The notes beneath the pieces were generated by a model. The model was given only the letters and a program-made list of their open reading frames with translations, ran no database searches and was not told where the DNA came from. This document shows positions 41,795-52,914 of a stretch of 64,000 nucleotides of DNA, piece after piece (positions within the stretch are counted from its first letter, which is position 1; the number at the start of each line of letters is the position of its first letter). Origin of the DNA: Lepidostoma basale (lineage: Eukaryota; Arthropoda; Insecta; Trichoptera; Lepidostomatidae). Both the position numbers and the translations under genes were made by a program. Location of the stretch: assembly GCA_022606425.2 (NCBI GenBank), contig JAHDVF020001468.1:806001-870000 (forward strand), written 5' to 3'.

Positions 41795-42235
41795 CTGTAC
41801 ACTCCCTATTTTCCGGGGTCGGGTTGAAAAAAAATATATAATACATATATAAAAACAAAAATATTTCGCAATAGTACTTAAAATGCAAATATAAACTCAA
41901 ATCTGTCACAATGACATTGGGCGTTTAGTTCACATTTCTGCTACCGCCAACACGCGTTTGTGACTCTAGTCATAATTTTATTTTACTGGGAAAATTGTCT
42001 ATGGTATAATGGATAAACGCAAACGAGTCGTACTTTCAATTGAACAAAAACTGGAAATAATTCAAAAGATTTAAAATGATGCAACCATATATATATTGAA
42101 TCAATATAATGTTGGTGATCAAACTATACGACATCATTCATAAAAAGAGAACATTTTTATTTTTCGAATTAACCGGGAAATCGATTATACGTGATTTTTT
42201 TTCACTCTCCATCCCGGAAAATCGGGAGTGTACTG
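41795..42235 (+). mobile_element. pogo/Tigger-like deletion derivative
   Basis: The left end CTGTACACTCCC then TATTTTCCGGGG, and the right end read inward CAGTACACTCCCGATTTTCC, are inverted repeats. TA flanks both sides (41793-41794, 42236-42237), the Tc1/mariner/pogo target. Length 441 bp; it retains the transposase N-terminus, so it is a deletion product of an autonomous element. Confidence 0.88.
42009..42150 (+). pseudogene. CENP-B/Tigger-type transposase N-terminal fragment
   Basis: MDKRKRVVLSIEQKLEIIQK I, stop, ND, then ILNQYNVGDQTIR. This is the first helix-turn-helix (CENP-B N / psq-like DNA-binding) of pogo/Tigger transposases: R-K-R-x-x-L-S-x-x-x-K-L-E-I-I followed by Y-N-V-G-x-x-T-I. 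A TAA interrupts after 21 codons. The DDE domain is deleted. Confidence 0.8.
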
Positions 42236-42237
42236 TA

Positions 42238-42572
42238 ATTATTTTTTCTTGTAGCATTTATTACACACAAAATCATTATTATGATACTATAATCTTCTGA
42301 AACATTACATAAAAGTATCCGGTCAAAAGATATCCTTTGAAAATGACGACTTATTTCATTTTCATATCTGCTTCTGACACTAACTCTATTTTAGTAAGAT
42401 AATATTTTTTATATAATACTTCACATTGTCTGAAAAGAAAATTTTTCGATGCATGTATAGTATATTATTATTATTATTATTATTATTAATATTTTGTTGA
42501 ATCGCTCTTTACATCATGACGGCATGAGCCAAATCGATGCAAAGGATATTTATAACTATCATAGTAATTCTC
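42238..42572. other. Unassigned; ATT microsatellite at 42463-42490
   Basis: About nine ATT units; otherwise no feature. Confidence 0.45.
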
Positions 42573-42736
42573 GTGACATGTGATAGGTAACAAATCTATC
42601 GCCACTTTATTGTCACGTGAATTCTACGCCAGACCAAAGACAGTGTGACAATCACACTGCCCTCGCCAGGAATCGAACCCGAAACCTTCGGGGTGGCAGT
42701 CATTGCACTTACCACTCGGCCACGAAGGTCGTCAAT
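42573..42736 (-). repeat. tRNA-derived SINE (copy 5)
   Basis: Close to copy 1: gacatgtgataggtaacaaa, cactttattgtcacgtgaat, agacagtgtgacaatcacac, ggaatcgaacccgaaacctt, ccactcggccacgaaggtcg. Confidence 0.8.
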
Positions 42737-42889
42737 TTGCCTCAGAGCCTCGGACAGTCACTGGATTTCGGAATAACAGACCCGGCAAACGATTAAAGGA
42801 CTTGAGAATTGTGTCAATACTAACACTGCCTAAAGACAACTACCCCCACAATAAATATTGTCCACAAATCAAAATGCACACAACGATCT

Positions 42890-43080
42890 ATGAAGAAATT
42901 AGACGCCAACCGACATCATGGATCGTACAGATAAACTGCAGTGGCAACGGGCTAAACGTATAGTCAGAGAGGTCAGAACCAGATGGACACCCAGAATACT
43001 CCAATGGAGTCCTCGGACAAAGAAAGAAAGAAAATGATTGTCGGGAGGCCACCTAAAACCGGCAATCCCAAAGATAGGGT
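42890..43080 (+). pseudogene. RTE-type C-terminal fragment
   Basis: Plus strand: TDIMDRTDKLQWQRAKRIVR, RWTPRILQWSPRTKK, then out of frame a GRPP-type block. Truncated before the tail. Confidence 0.6.
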
Positions 43081-43424
43081 AATTATGCGTCACGGAATTT
43101 AGAATTAACGATTCAATAGTTTTCTGTTTATTGTGTATGTTGTCTATTCTAGTGATGTAATGGAAGTGTCATAATGGGAGCAGAAGCGGAAACAGATGTA
43201 AAAAGTAAATTTTAGCGGAAATAGTACATTTTTTTATGAAAAAATGTCATTTTTTATGAAATTAATATTCTAAATTAAGTAGTAGTAAGTTATATTTTAT
43301 TAAGAGTAGTTTGGATGATATAACACCTATGGTTACAATCTGTTCCAGTGTTCTTCATATACAAGTACAATACAATAATTGCTCACTGGCGACGCTCCTG
43401 GGAGCAGCTGATAAATTTTGGCGC
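43081..43424. other. Unassigned stretch
   Basis: tctagtgatgtaatggaagt near 43148 resembles some hAT ends, but no partner was found. Confidence 0.3.
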
Positions 43425-43650
43425 ATTCTTCTTTTTCTTATTTTTGTCCTGTCACACCTCCGTGGTGCATAGGGCCTCAAGGAACCTTCTCCACCCGACT
43501 CTATCCCATCTCCAGATGGCTTTAGGTCTGCTTCTCTTCCTCTTTCCCCCCATAGGGGACCAGTCTAGTGCGCCCTGAGCGATGCAGGCTGGGTTCCGTC
43601 TCAAGAGTGTGACCGATTCCTTGCCATTTGCGTCTAGCGACTGGCACAAT
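43425..43650 (-). pseudogene. Short retroelement family with constant 5' end (copy 3)
   Basis: ttcttctttttcttattttt tail side, then gtcctgtcacacctccgtgg, a deletion of about 50 bp relative to the others, and gccatttgcgtctagcgact at the boundary. Minus-strand frame RRNPACIAQGALDWSPMG. Confidence 0.75.
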
Positions 43651-43869
43651 AATGTCAAAATATTAGTATATTTGTATGAATTTAATTTTCACCACATAAC
43701 TGTTGCATCACAGGATCATACAACTGCACCTAGAATCAGGAATCCCGATGATAGATGAATTCATTCTGAAACTTTTTTTATTTTAAAGACTAATTAATAC
43801 GAAGGATTTTAATCAATGATATTATATTAGAATTTATTTTACAATCTTCAATGTGAGCAGAAAATAGCT

Positions 43870-44190
43870 CATTATTATGAAGAAGGAATCTGGTCGTGTC
43901 CAGGCTTGAACCCATGTCCCCTTGCCGAACGTTTTTACAAAGGACTCCCTTCACATCCTCACCCCACAATAAAAGACCTCTCAAATTACGACCCAAACAC
44001 CTCCAGCCGCCACAAGCGCCCAAAATCGATCCTCCTTCAGAGCAACCCTCCGGGCCACACAAATCATGGCCCCGTATAAACTAACAACCCACCAAATCAC
44101 CTTCCAACAATGATCCCATCAGACGTAAGAGGAATAGCCACATGACCTGGACCTCTGTAAGCCAGAAGATCCAAGTCCAAGTCCAAATAG
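43870..44190 (+). repeat. Short interspersed repeat, TCCAAG tail (longest copy)
   Basis: Runs from gaagaaggaatctggtcgtg through tcctccttcagagcaaccct, gggccacacaaatcatggcc, caccaaatcaccttccaaca, gacgtaagaggaatagccac, ctctgtaagccagaagatcc to aagtccaagtccaa. It shows the complete unit, about 320 bp. Confidence 0.6.
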
Positions 44191-44984
44191 TCTATTCCTC
44201 CTGACGTTACTTTGGGAGAAACTTGTGTATTCTTTGTCACGGAAAATTCAATTAAAATGATAAATTTCTGACTTATTGATACTCACATTCGACACTTTTA
44301 TTTCGTCATCGTATTTTCAATTTTTTTTACCGAATGCCAAATGATTCATGTTCAAGATATGGTCGGCAATGCATCACTGAATAAAACATTCGCGGTTAGG
44401 TAACAAGTTGTTGTCTGACATTGACCATGCGACCACCGCACTGCCGGGTGTTAATTCAGGTGTAAACAGAAAATTATTTGCCGAATAACAGAAATGTGTA
44501 CATATTTACATCTGCATATTTCAGAATAATGTTTAAAAAATATGAATCTTTGTCTTGGGTCTTTTCTTTCGGGTGTATCAGCCCGAAGGCTATTGCTTTC
44601 CCACCTAAGTTGCTATGTTAAGAATATATTAATGCATAATATTAGCTGACGCTTCATACGTATTTAACAAAGATAAATATTACATAAATACATCATAAAT
44701 CATTATTACATTTTTAAGTATTTGTTTAGAAATTAACGGACGTCAAATTTCACACCCGGTACACATTTCTTATGAGTTTTTAGCCTTATCATCTTCCATC
44801 CAGGCGTAATTTCATCCTGACACTGTTCCTCGTCTTTTTCCGTTAGAAATAGACTCCTGTATAAATTAATAAGACTGGTCCCATCATCCTCTACAATACT
44901 AGCGTTAACTGGTCTTCCATTATTGCAACCCTGGCAGAGAAAAAGCTAGGACTTTAGCATGGACCCTAAACTCTTCCACGCCTT
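44191..44984. other. Mostly unassigned; inverse copy of 27765-27850 at 44205-44262
   Basis: Apart from that repeat, AT-rich with a moderate-GC patch at 44420-44460; no gene. Confidence 0.35.
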
Positions 44985-45120
44985 CTTTCCAAGAAGAACT
45001 CCGGGCCACATATCTAGCCCCCGCATGAAACAACCACCAAATCGCATTTCTAACAGACGTAGAGGAAAAGCCATTAGAGCTGAACCACTATATGTCAGAA
45101 GATCCAAGTCCAACCTATAT
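44985..45120 (+). repeat. Short interspersed repeat, TCCAAG tail (copy 4)
   Basis: ccaagaagaactccgggcca, catatctagcccccgcatga, caccaaatcgcatttctaac, agagctgaaccactatatgt, cagaagatccaagtccaacc. Confidence 0.55.
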
Positions 45121-46084
45121 TTTTTGGCATGAATTATACAATATCTTAACATAAAAAAACAATTTGCATATAATTCTACACTATATCTTGCGTAGGATAC
45201 AGAGTTTTGTACAATTATACAGCGCAGTCAGATGACAAACAGGAAATCATTTTACTGTTTTCAACAGACTGCCTTCCAATCCAAAAAATACAGTATATAC
45301 TGGTTCATCAAATAAATAATTTCATATTACATTGCAATGTTGGCAAATGCGTAAAATTGATATTTTTAAATTAACTCAAACTGAAAGAAATGAGTTTCAA
45401 TGAAACTCAAATCAAAAGCATTCACAAATGTGAGCATCTAATGGCGTAGATATGTAAATATTCGTATTGGTTCTAGATATATTACTCTACAATTAATGTA
45501 TTATAATTCGAGTATATTTCAATACAATATGTGCAATCAGAACCCAGCAATGATTAAACACACGAGTCTGAATGTAACCTTCTATGGTTATTCGAGGTCT
45601 GGGTCGGCGAACTCAACACAAAGTAAACATTATTAGTCTCATGAAGAGCATCCCAAGTGTACGTTTTATTTTCAGAGTCATAATAAATATGAATTGTTCT
45701 CTCAATGCCTCGTTCACTGTATATAATATCAAAAAATGAACACATTAATAAATATGCAAAATTAAAGGCATTTTATTTGTAAATACCAACATATTTCTAA
45801 AATGTAACTAATATATTTAGCGTAATATAAGTTGACAGGTAATAAATCCACAACACAAAGTAATGGAACAATTTAAAATAACAATGTAAAATGACATTTT
45901 ATTTAAAATTCAAATTAAATATTAAAAATATTACAAACACAAACATGTTTCAGGACACAGAAGCCCTTCATCGGCGTTATTAAATATTGTATACACAAAA
46001 TAAATATTTAAACATTTTTTTCATAAATGCGATCAGTTTTGACAGATGTTAAATTGATTCGAACGTTTTTCTGCATTTGTTGTA
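45121..46084. other. Mostly unassigned; hammerhead-like core on minus 45973-45942
   Basis: Minus strand: CCGATGAAGGGCTTCTGTGT then CCTGAAACATGTTTG. It is the same unit as 20058-20088, with one inserted T before GAAAC. The rest is AT-rich without genes. Confidence 0.45.
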
Positions 46085-46650
46085 ACAAATATTTAGAAAA
46101 AATCTTGGCCCTATAGCCCATATCGAGCCTTAGCCTCCAGTATTCTTCGCCTCCAACTCCTCCTGTCCTCCGCTTCGACCCTCCAATCTGACAATCGTAA
46201 CAATTTCGCCCCATCTCTCCCAACTTCATCCTCTCATCGCAGCCTTGGTAGTCCAATTGGTCTTCTACCACCTGGGTGCCACTCTAGCAATTTTTTGGAG
46301 TTCGCGATGACGGCATCCTCTGCACGTGACCTGCCCATCTCAGTCTATTCAGTCTGACCTGTGTGGAGAGACTGGGAGCTTTGTAAATATAGTACGGCTC
46401 GTCATTATGCCGCACTCTCCAGCCTTCGCCGTCATTCACAGGTCCCAGAATTCTGCGCATGCAGTCGCTCTGCGGATTTCGCTGTCACTGTCCACGCCTC
46501 ACGCCCTATGGATATAGGTCACTACTGTTTGGATGATTGTTTTATACAGGATGATTTTGATTTTCCGTACGTTGTACGTTTCTTGATTTGAGCGCTGGTA
46601 GTAGGGAGAAGAATGTTTTGTTGCCAATTGTGATTCTTCTTTCGATTTCG
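46085..46650 (-). pseudogene. Non-LTR retroelement C-terminus (RILGP subfamily)
   Basis: Minus strand from about 46640: ERRITIGNKTFFSLLPA-like start, then CMRRILGPVNDGEGWRVRHN, DELYYIYKAP, VRLNRLRWAGHVQRMPSSRT, with a stop, then VEDQLDYQGCDERMKLGEMG and GVGGEEYWRLRLDMGYRA. RRIxGPxxxxxxWRxRxNxEL and LRWAGHVxRM are the usual post-RT motifs. The distal end is shared with 25410-25500. Confidence 0.75.
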
Positions 46651-46654
46651 GAAG

Positions 46655-46932
46655 GAGGTATTATGAACAAAATTATGAAAGGATCGCTGCGTTGGTTCGG
46701 ATATATGGAGCGCACGGATGGAGATAGAATGGTTAAGAAAGTATACGTTAATGATGTAAATTAATCAAATTTTAAAGGTTGGTCATGTCGGTAGTCGGAA
46801 GAATCGATGTGCGTGTATGACTCGCTGTATGAATGTGGAGGAAGCTAGAGAGGTGTGCCAGGATAGATTAGTGTGGCGGTCCATTCTCTCTGCCAACGCC
46901 TGCAGGGAAACGGCGTGATGGTTTATTTGTTT
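46655..46932 (+). pseudogene. TTAG-family retroelement 3' fragment
   Basis: Plus strand: the MNKIMKGSLRWFGYMERTDG block, a deletion of the RPRKTWHDQ region, then GHVGSRKNRCACMTRCMNVE and gcgtgatggtttatttg (mutated tail). Confidence 0.7.
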
Positions 46933-47679
46933 TTTTAGTAATTCATAATTACTAATATACATATTATATATTTTAGCGTAATATTAGAGTTTTTATTACC
47001 TAAAAAAACAAACGAACTCACGATAATTATCCAATTGACTTTAATTAGTAATCCATAATTTTATTTGAATTTATAATCATTATATCAATCACACATTTTG
47101 TTCGTGACCTTCGATAGCGTTAATTTTCATTTTGTGACGAAATGCATAGCCATACGAATGTCAGTACAAACAATTTTCGCGTATTATAGGAGCCGCCGAT
47201 CATTTACTAACCATGACAATGAAATCTGTACACGGTCATTAATTTAAACACTTTAACTGTGTTTTATTAGTAGGAAACCAATACAATGATGTTAAAAGCA
47301 TATGCATAAATGTTTAAAAGTATTTGTACTTAAAATACTGCTACAAATGTACATATACGAATGTGTTAATTGTTAATGAAAAATTAACATGTTAGAAGGG
47401 CACTGACGTTCTTTATACATATTTGTATTATGTAAGTATTCACCTAGTTGCCATGATTCATAGTTTATAGCCGGTACTCAGCCTTGGATGTTTATTACAA
47501 ATGCAAGTAGTAATACTGAGTAATAATTAGTGTAATAACATTTTAGATTTCATCAAAATAGTTCAAATAGGCTAGATTTTTTAAACATCATTATCAATAA
47601 ATGTTTCTCATGTATTGCGCTAAATCTTGATGTATCAAAGGTTCAAATATTTTCATTAATAAAGTAAGTTAGTTCTTTT
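46933..47679. other. Unassigned AT-rich stretch
   Basis: No recognised features. Confidence 0.35.
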
Positions 47680-48145
47680 TCTTCTTCTTTGCTAGCCTTC
47701 TTCCCTCCACGAATGAATATAGGCCTCTTCCAATTTCCTCCACTCGTCTCTATCCTGCCCCCTTTGTATCCAAGATTTTCCAACCCTTTTGACAATATCA
47801 TCGGTCCATCTCATCGGTGGCCTTCCTACACTTCGCCTATTTGCCCATGGTCTCCAACTGAGTATCCTGGGTGCCCATCTGTTGCCACCCTGTCTAGCCA
47901 AGTGTCCAGCCCATTGCCATTTCAATTTTGCCACTCGGTCCATGACGTCAGCAACCCCGGTGCAGCGTCTGATTTATTCATTCTTTATGCGGTCACGCAA
48001 GCTCACACCAAGTATCTGTCTTTCCATGGACCTCTGTGTACACTTGAGCCTGTGGACACTTTTTGCTGTAAGAGTTGTCGTCTCTAGTCCGTATGTCATC
48101 ATGGGCAGTATACACATGTCGTAGACATTTCTTTGAAAATTATTT
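47680..48145 (-). pseudogene. RTE-type C-terminus, GAA tail (copy 2)
   Basis: Open minus frame 47943-47692: MDRVAKLKWQWAGHLARQGG, NRWAPRILSWRPWANRRSVG, RPPMRWTDDIVKRVGKSW, DRDEWRKLEEAYIHSWREEG. A stop interrupts the upstream RDRIKNE segment. It is the closest relative of 1-590; the 5' boundary is near 48145. Confidence 0.85.
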
Positions 48146-48238
48146 TGGTTTGTCTCAAAAGAAAAAGTTAGTTACCACTTACTTATTTAACTTATTTCTA
48201 TAAATTCATTAATAATATCAATCTATCAATACAAACAG

Positions 48239-48376
<138 letters not shown>

Positions 48377-48930
48377 CAGGGGTAGGCAGAGAGAATGGAC
48401 CGCCACACTACTCTATCCTGGCACACCTCTCTAGGTTCCTCTACATTCATACATCGAGTCATACACGCACGTCGATTCTTCCGGCTTCTGACATGACCAA
48501 CTTTTAATATTTGATTAATTTGGTCATGCCATGTTTTCCTCGGTCTACCTCGACTCCTTACTCCATTTACATTGTTAACGTATACTTTTTTAACCATTCT
48601 TTCTTCACCCATGCGCTCCATATGTCCGAACCAACGAAGCGAACCTTTCATAATTTTGTTCATAATACCTTCTTTCGCTCTACACTCCTTCCTAATATCA
48701 GCATTTGAAATTCTGTCGTACATCGTTCTACCACACATACGTCTTAGGGACCTCATCTCTACCGCATTTATTCTGCTCTCATCTTTCTTCTGCCAGTTCC
48801 ATGCTTCGCTTCCATCTATAAGGGTTGGAACCAGAACTCCATTGTGAACGGCCATTTTCGCTTTCATTGATAAATTCTTGTTTCCAATAACTACTTTTAA
48901 AGCTCCATTCCCTTTGTTATCCGCACCATA
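48377..48930 (-). pseudogene. TTAG-family retroelement with GA tail
   Basis: Open minus frame through NGALKVVIGNKNLSMKAKMA, PTLIDGSEAWNWQKKDESRI, RMCGRTMYDRISNADIRKEC, RWFGHMERMGEERMV, RSRGRPRKTWHDQINQILK, RSILSAYPCGEN. No stop in about 180 codons, so one of the youngest copies. The 5' end is near 48930 (GADNKGNGALK), so it is truncated just after the RT domain. Closest to 10588-11087. Confidence 0.85.
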
Positions 48931-50334
48931 AATTATAATAATACTTATAGAAAACATATTTATTTATCAAACGTTTTATTATAATGTAATTACGGAAAGA
49001 GACACCTCCTTGAAAAATAAAAATAACTTTATTCAAATGTACGTTTCCCTTAATATGAATTAATTTGTACAGAATTTTATTTAGGATCAAGCAACACCCA
49101 AAAACGTAGAAACTGGTATTTTTGGAGATTTTTTTACGAATCCTAACACTGTGTTTTCCATTTTAAAAATGTATATAATATGTATTTATGAACAATTAAA
49201 ACTAATACGATCGTCTTAATGAAATAAATAAAAGTCGTCACAGTAGATAGAATATGCATCGTAAAAATGTTTACTTTAATGCTTTTAAATTAACTACCGC
49301 ATATCGCACATTCTTGCGCATTTGAATTAAGTAAAAATGATCCAATTCAGTATACCATAACCTTGAGACATAACTTCAACGAACGGTTAGGCACAAATTA
49401 TACACATCGAATTGTATTAATAAATTGGCTTCCTTAATCCAAATATTTTTGCGGTTATTTGACGTTTTCCTTATTTGCCAAATGAGAGGAATATGTAATG
49501 TTTGTCCTGTGTAAATTATATTCAAAATATCACATATTTTATTTTTCTTTTTCCTCTTCTATCGGAGGTTGAATAACTTCATGGTTATTTTTACTTTGGA
49601 TGCAACAGCTTTAAACAGGGATGTTATGCTGCGAATAAACCATTATCGAGAGATTTCTTGACAGGATTTTCTTCTTTTCCTGAAACCTCATTTTACTTCA
49701 ATTTAACCAGAAATATAGCATAAAGAAAGAATGAATAACAGAAGAAATATTATAGCCTATGAAAAAACGATGAATGTGCAAAAACGATGAATGGATCAAA
49801 TGTACAAAACCAATCATCAAACAATTCAGAAGAAAATTAAAAAAGTTAAACAAAAATGTCTAGATGATCGCTGTAATGTTTGAAGTTTTGCAGGGATATT
49901 ACACATTTAATCTTCATAAAAAGATAAAGTAGGCAGCTGGCATATTGAAGAAAAAACAATCCGCCCCTTTGAGGGTTTTTCGGACTCCTCGACGGGGGAG
50001 AGGCGACACCTTGCGGGGCCCCGAAATTTCATCTTGGATCAATTTTCTTTTTAAATTATACACATTAAAATGTTAAGTTCCCTGTGTTCCTGTCCCTAGT
50101 TTTCATGACTGTTTTCTCTATTTACTTAGAATATTTTTATTTTTATTTCATCATTCCAAGTTTTTTCTCCCATCCCACACTCTGTCACAATTTTATGATA
50201 GGCCCATAAAATCACGTACCATATTTTGCTTTGTTTTGTGAGATTGGGACATAGAAGTGTATTGAAATTAAACTGGATTAAATGTGGCCCAGATACCCTT
50301 TTTGCCTTTTGCTTTTTTTTCTGGAATGATGCAT
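48931..50334. other. Unassigned stretch
   Basis: AT-rich. A GC-rich patch at 49965-50035 (ggagaggcgacaccttgcgg, ggccccgaaatttcatcttg) resembles subterminal parts of hAT elements, but ends were not identified. Confidence 0.3.
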
Positions 50335-50450
50335 TCTCCAGCTAATGTAAGTCTCGCGTGGATGGGGGGTAGACCTAGGGATTGTTTGAGCGAAGCTGAC
50401 GAAGGGGCGCCGCTGCGTCGGCTTCGAGTAAGAGGCGGGTAACCTTCAAT
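50335..50450 (+). repeat. GC-rich dispersed repeat, inverse copy at 53895-54025
   Basis: gtaagtctcgcgtggatggg, gacctagggattgtttgagc, gaagctgacgaagggg...taagaggcgggtaac align with the reverse complement of gttagtcccggatggacggg, gcctaggaagtgaatgagcg, aggctgacgaaaggggg...taagcggtgggtacc. Confidence 0.6.
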
Positions 50451-50539
50451 GTCTTTATTTAACTCTAAATTTGTTCATTTGTATGTGTATTAACAATCAC
50501 TGTATGTTACCCTACAATAAATAAATGAAGAAAAGACAA

Positions 50540-50885
50540 TTCTTAGAGTCTTCTTCTTCTTCTTCTTCTTCTTTTGATAGATCTGACGATCTGTGACACA
50601 GAAATCATATCTCGTCGGATGATGAGATCCAGCTGTCCCTCCATCTCTTAGGCGGTCTTCCAGGTGGGCGGTGTCCGGAAGGGATTTCATAGGCGGCTGT
50701 ATACGCGAGTCTGTCACCATTCATTCGGGCTACATGGTCCCTCCAGTATCTTCTTCTGGATCTACTCCACTGAACGATATCCTCTATTTCGCAGGTTTTC
50801 CTTATGTCTGCGTTGCGGACACGATCTCGGAGGGTTTTTCCAGTAATTGATCTTAGGACCTTCATCTCCGATGTTCTAAGTAGTC
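50540..50885 (-). pseudogene. Non-LTR retroelement C-terminus (MKTL subfamily), AAG tail
   Basis: Minus strand: MKVLRSITGKTLRDRVRNAD, IRKTCEIEDIVQWSRSRRRY, WRDHVARMNGDRLAYTAAYE, GRPPKRWRDSWISSS, then an aagaag tail at 50550-50575. The frame is intact over 86 codons. Related to 12515 and 24900. Confidence 0.85.
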
Positions 50886-51009
50886 CCCGATTCTTAGAGT
50901 AAACATATAAATCTAGTTATTTGGTTACTGACACCAAAGAGAAAGTAATAATGTGTAACGATTATCTCAAAGAATTATTCAAAGATGTATAACGTCCTTC
51001 ACAGTTTAA

Positions 51010-51190
51010 AACTACAGATATAGAAACGGGGCCAATGATACAAAAGAACAAAACGCTATATCCAATAAGGCAAGCGAAAACTAACAAAGCTCTCGGTCCA
51101 GATGAAGTATACAACGCATTGCTTACATTATATGAAGAAGAGGCAAGAGGCATAATTCCTGAACAATGGCTGAAATTCACATCATATACA
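51010..51190 (+). pseudogene. RTE-type reverse transcriptase N-terminal fragment
   Basis: DIETGPMIQKNKTLYPIRQA, KTNKALGPDEVYNALLTLY, IIPEQWLKFT. The KxNKAxGPDExxxxxL ... IPEQWLK layout is the finger region at the start of insect RTs. It is the only RT-start fragment in the window and joins directly to the next, unrelated element. Confidence 0.75.
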
Positions 51191-51194
51191 TACA

Positions 51195-51755
51195 CAAATT
51201 CCTTTGTCATCTCACGTGTCGACTACTGCAACTCACTATACGAGTATGCCGGACAACCCAAGAAGCAACTGGATAGACTGACTCCATAATGAATGCTGCA
51301 GCAAGATAAATTTTTGGTGCATCAAAATTCACACATATAACCTCAATGCTTTATCGACTTCACTGGCTAAGGTTACCTGAGCGAACCGATTATGAACTGT
51401 GTCTACTTGTTCACAAGGCCTTACATGGACGAGCGCCCCACTACCTCACAGAACTTTGCAAGCTGATAGATTTGAACCCTCGGCAGTCAACTCTACGATC
51501 CTCGAAAGAAGAAGCAACACACAAACTTCTCGTCCCGCGGCGCCAACGAGCTTCAAACTTCGCAGATCGCGCTTTTGGCATCGCGGGACCGACGGCGTGG
51601 AACAGGCTGCCCTACAATATCCGCAATCAAGACGACGAAGGAGTGTTCAGAAGTTCTCTTAAAACTTTTCTTTTTAAGAGAAGCTTTCCTTGAAGTAAAT
51701 CTCTCACAAAAATGGCGCTATACAAATCATCATCATCATCATCATCATCATAAGA
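51195..51755 (+). pseudogene. CR1/L2-like non-LTR retrotransposon C-terminus
   Basis: FVISRVDYCNSLYEYAG and QPKKQLDRL; a frameshift and short loss near 51285; then MLYRLHWLRLPERTDYELCL, LVHKALHGRAPHYLTELCKL, VPRRQRASNFADRAFGIAGP, TAWNRLPYNIRNQDD, SSLKTFLFKRSFP to the stop at 51691. RLDYCNSL ... LHWLPxxxRIxYKLCLLxHKALHGxAPxYL ... FAxAGPxAWNxLP is the hallmark of the CR1/L2-type C-terminus. The tail tggcgctatacaaatcatca with TCA repeats ends at 51750. Confidence 0.9.
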
Positions 51756-52024
51756 TATTGACATACATATCTTAAACCTAGACCTATACGCATTATGGGT
51801 AACTGGGATAGTTGAACTGCATATTTTCGCGATACGAAATTTAACCTTTCGAAACTCGTTTGGGCTTAAAACGATGACAGACCGAGTTTTATTCCAAGGC
51901 CGCTGCGTATTCTGGTACACGCGCGTTATACAACCGTAGTGTATCCTAGTTTATCCGTTCGACACGAAAAAAATTGGACATTTTAACAGATGTGACAGCT
52001 GCTTATTTTATTATTTATATTTCC

Positions 52025-52056
52025 CTGATGAAGCTTGCTTAGTAGCGAAACTTGTT
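52025..52056 (+). ncRNA. Hammerhead-like core, isolated
   Basis: CTGATGA, a hairpin with GCT...AGC at its base, GAAAC, TT, GTT. All core bases fit (GUU is an allowed cleavage triplet), but stem II is short and stem I pairing is not evident. Confidence 0.45.
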
Positions 52057-52117
52057 CGATTGGCATAATTACAATCCCACGGTTTTATTAAAGTTGTTTT
52101 TTTGTTTATTTAAAGTG

Positions 52118-52270
52118 ATATGCAGGTAATCTATCGCTATTTTACTGTCACGTGAATTCTATATCAGGCCAAAAACAGTGTGAGAATCACATTGTCATGT
52201 CCGAAAATTGGACCCGGGACCTTCGGTGTGGTAGTCACAGCTGTTGCCACTCTGCCACGAAGGTCGTCAA
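52118..52270 (-). repeat. tRNA-derived SINE (copy 6)
   Basis: tctatcgctattttactgtc, acgtgaattctatatcaggc, ggacccgggaccttcggtgt, gttgccactctgccacgaag. The B box is mutated (attggaccc). Confidence 0.75.
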
Positions 52271-52294
52271 TGAATTTTATAATTAATTGTAGTG

Positions 52295-52700
52295 AATAAG
52301 AGAGTTAACTCAATGAACAGACTGGAAACATTTGAAATGTGGCTCCATCGCCGAATGCTCAGAGTTCCCTGGACAGACATGCTTACCGATACCGAAGTCC
52401 TGAGGCGAGCAAGAAGTTGACAGGGAATTGTTATCAAGGTTCGAAAGATCTCATATCTGGGTCATATACTGCGTGGGGAAAAGTACCACTTTCTCCAACT
52501 GATATTGGAGGGAAAAATTGAGGGACGCCGAGGGCCCGGAAGGAGACAAATGTCCTGGATGCGAAACGTGAGGGAGTGGACCGGCATCCGAAGTATTGAG
52601 GAGCTGTTCCGAGCGGCGCAGGACAGGGACAGGTTCGCCGAGGTGATCGCCAACGTTGGGGGGACCCGACAGGGCACTTGAAGAAGAAGAAGAATAAGAG
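52295..52700 (+). pseudogene. Non-LTR retroelement C-terminus (WTLKVNSMNR subfamily), GAA tail
   Basis: VNSMNRLETFEMWLHRRMLR, VPWTDMLTDTEVLRRAR, stop; then KISYLGHILRGEKYHFLQLI, LEGKIEGRRGPGRRQMSWMR, NVREWTGIRSIEELFRAAQD, RDRFAEVIANVGGTRQGT, stop, and gaagaagaagaagaataaga. Only the junction after LRRAR is damaged. The cleanest copy of its subfamily. Confidence 0.85.
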
Positions 52701-52789
52701 AGAAAGCCCTAGATGCATATCAAGATTGACCAACCAAAGGGAATTTAATTAGTACAGTCAATTGTTTTTCTATATTAAATGAATTTAAG

Positions 52790-52905
52790 ATGTACACGAT
52801 GTATGAATTTTGAGGAAGCGAGAGTAAGTATATCAGGAAAGAGCAGTCTGGCGATTCATTCTATCTGCCTACCCCTTTGGAGAGACGTAGTGATGATTAG
52901 TTTGT
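52790..52905 (+). pseudogene. TTAG-family retroelement 3' end
   Basis: tgtacacgatgtatgaattt, gaggaagcgagagtaagtat, ttcattctatctgcctaccc, ctttggagagacgtagtgat. The tail is mutated to gattagtttgtta. Confidence 0.7.
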
Positions 52906-52914
52906 TATTTATTG

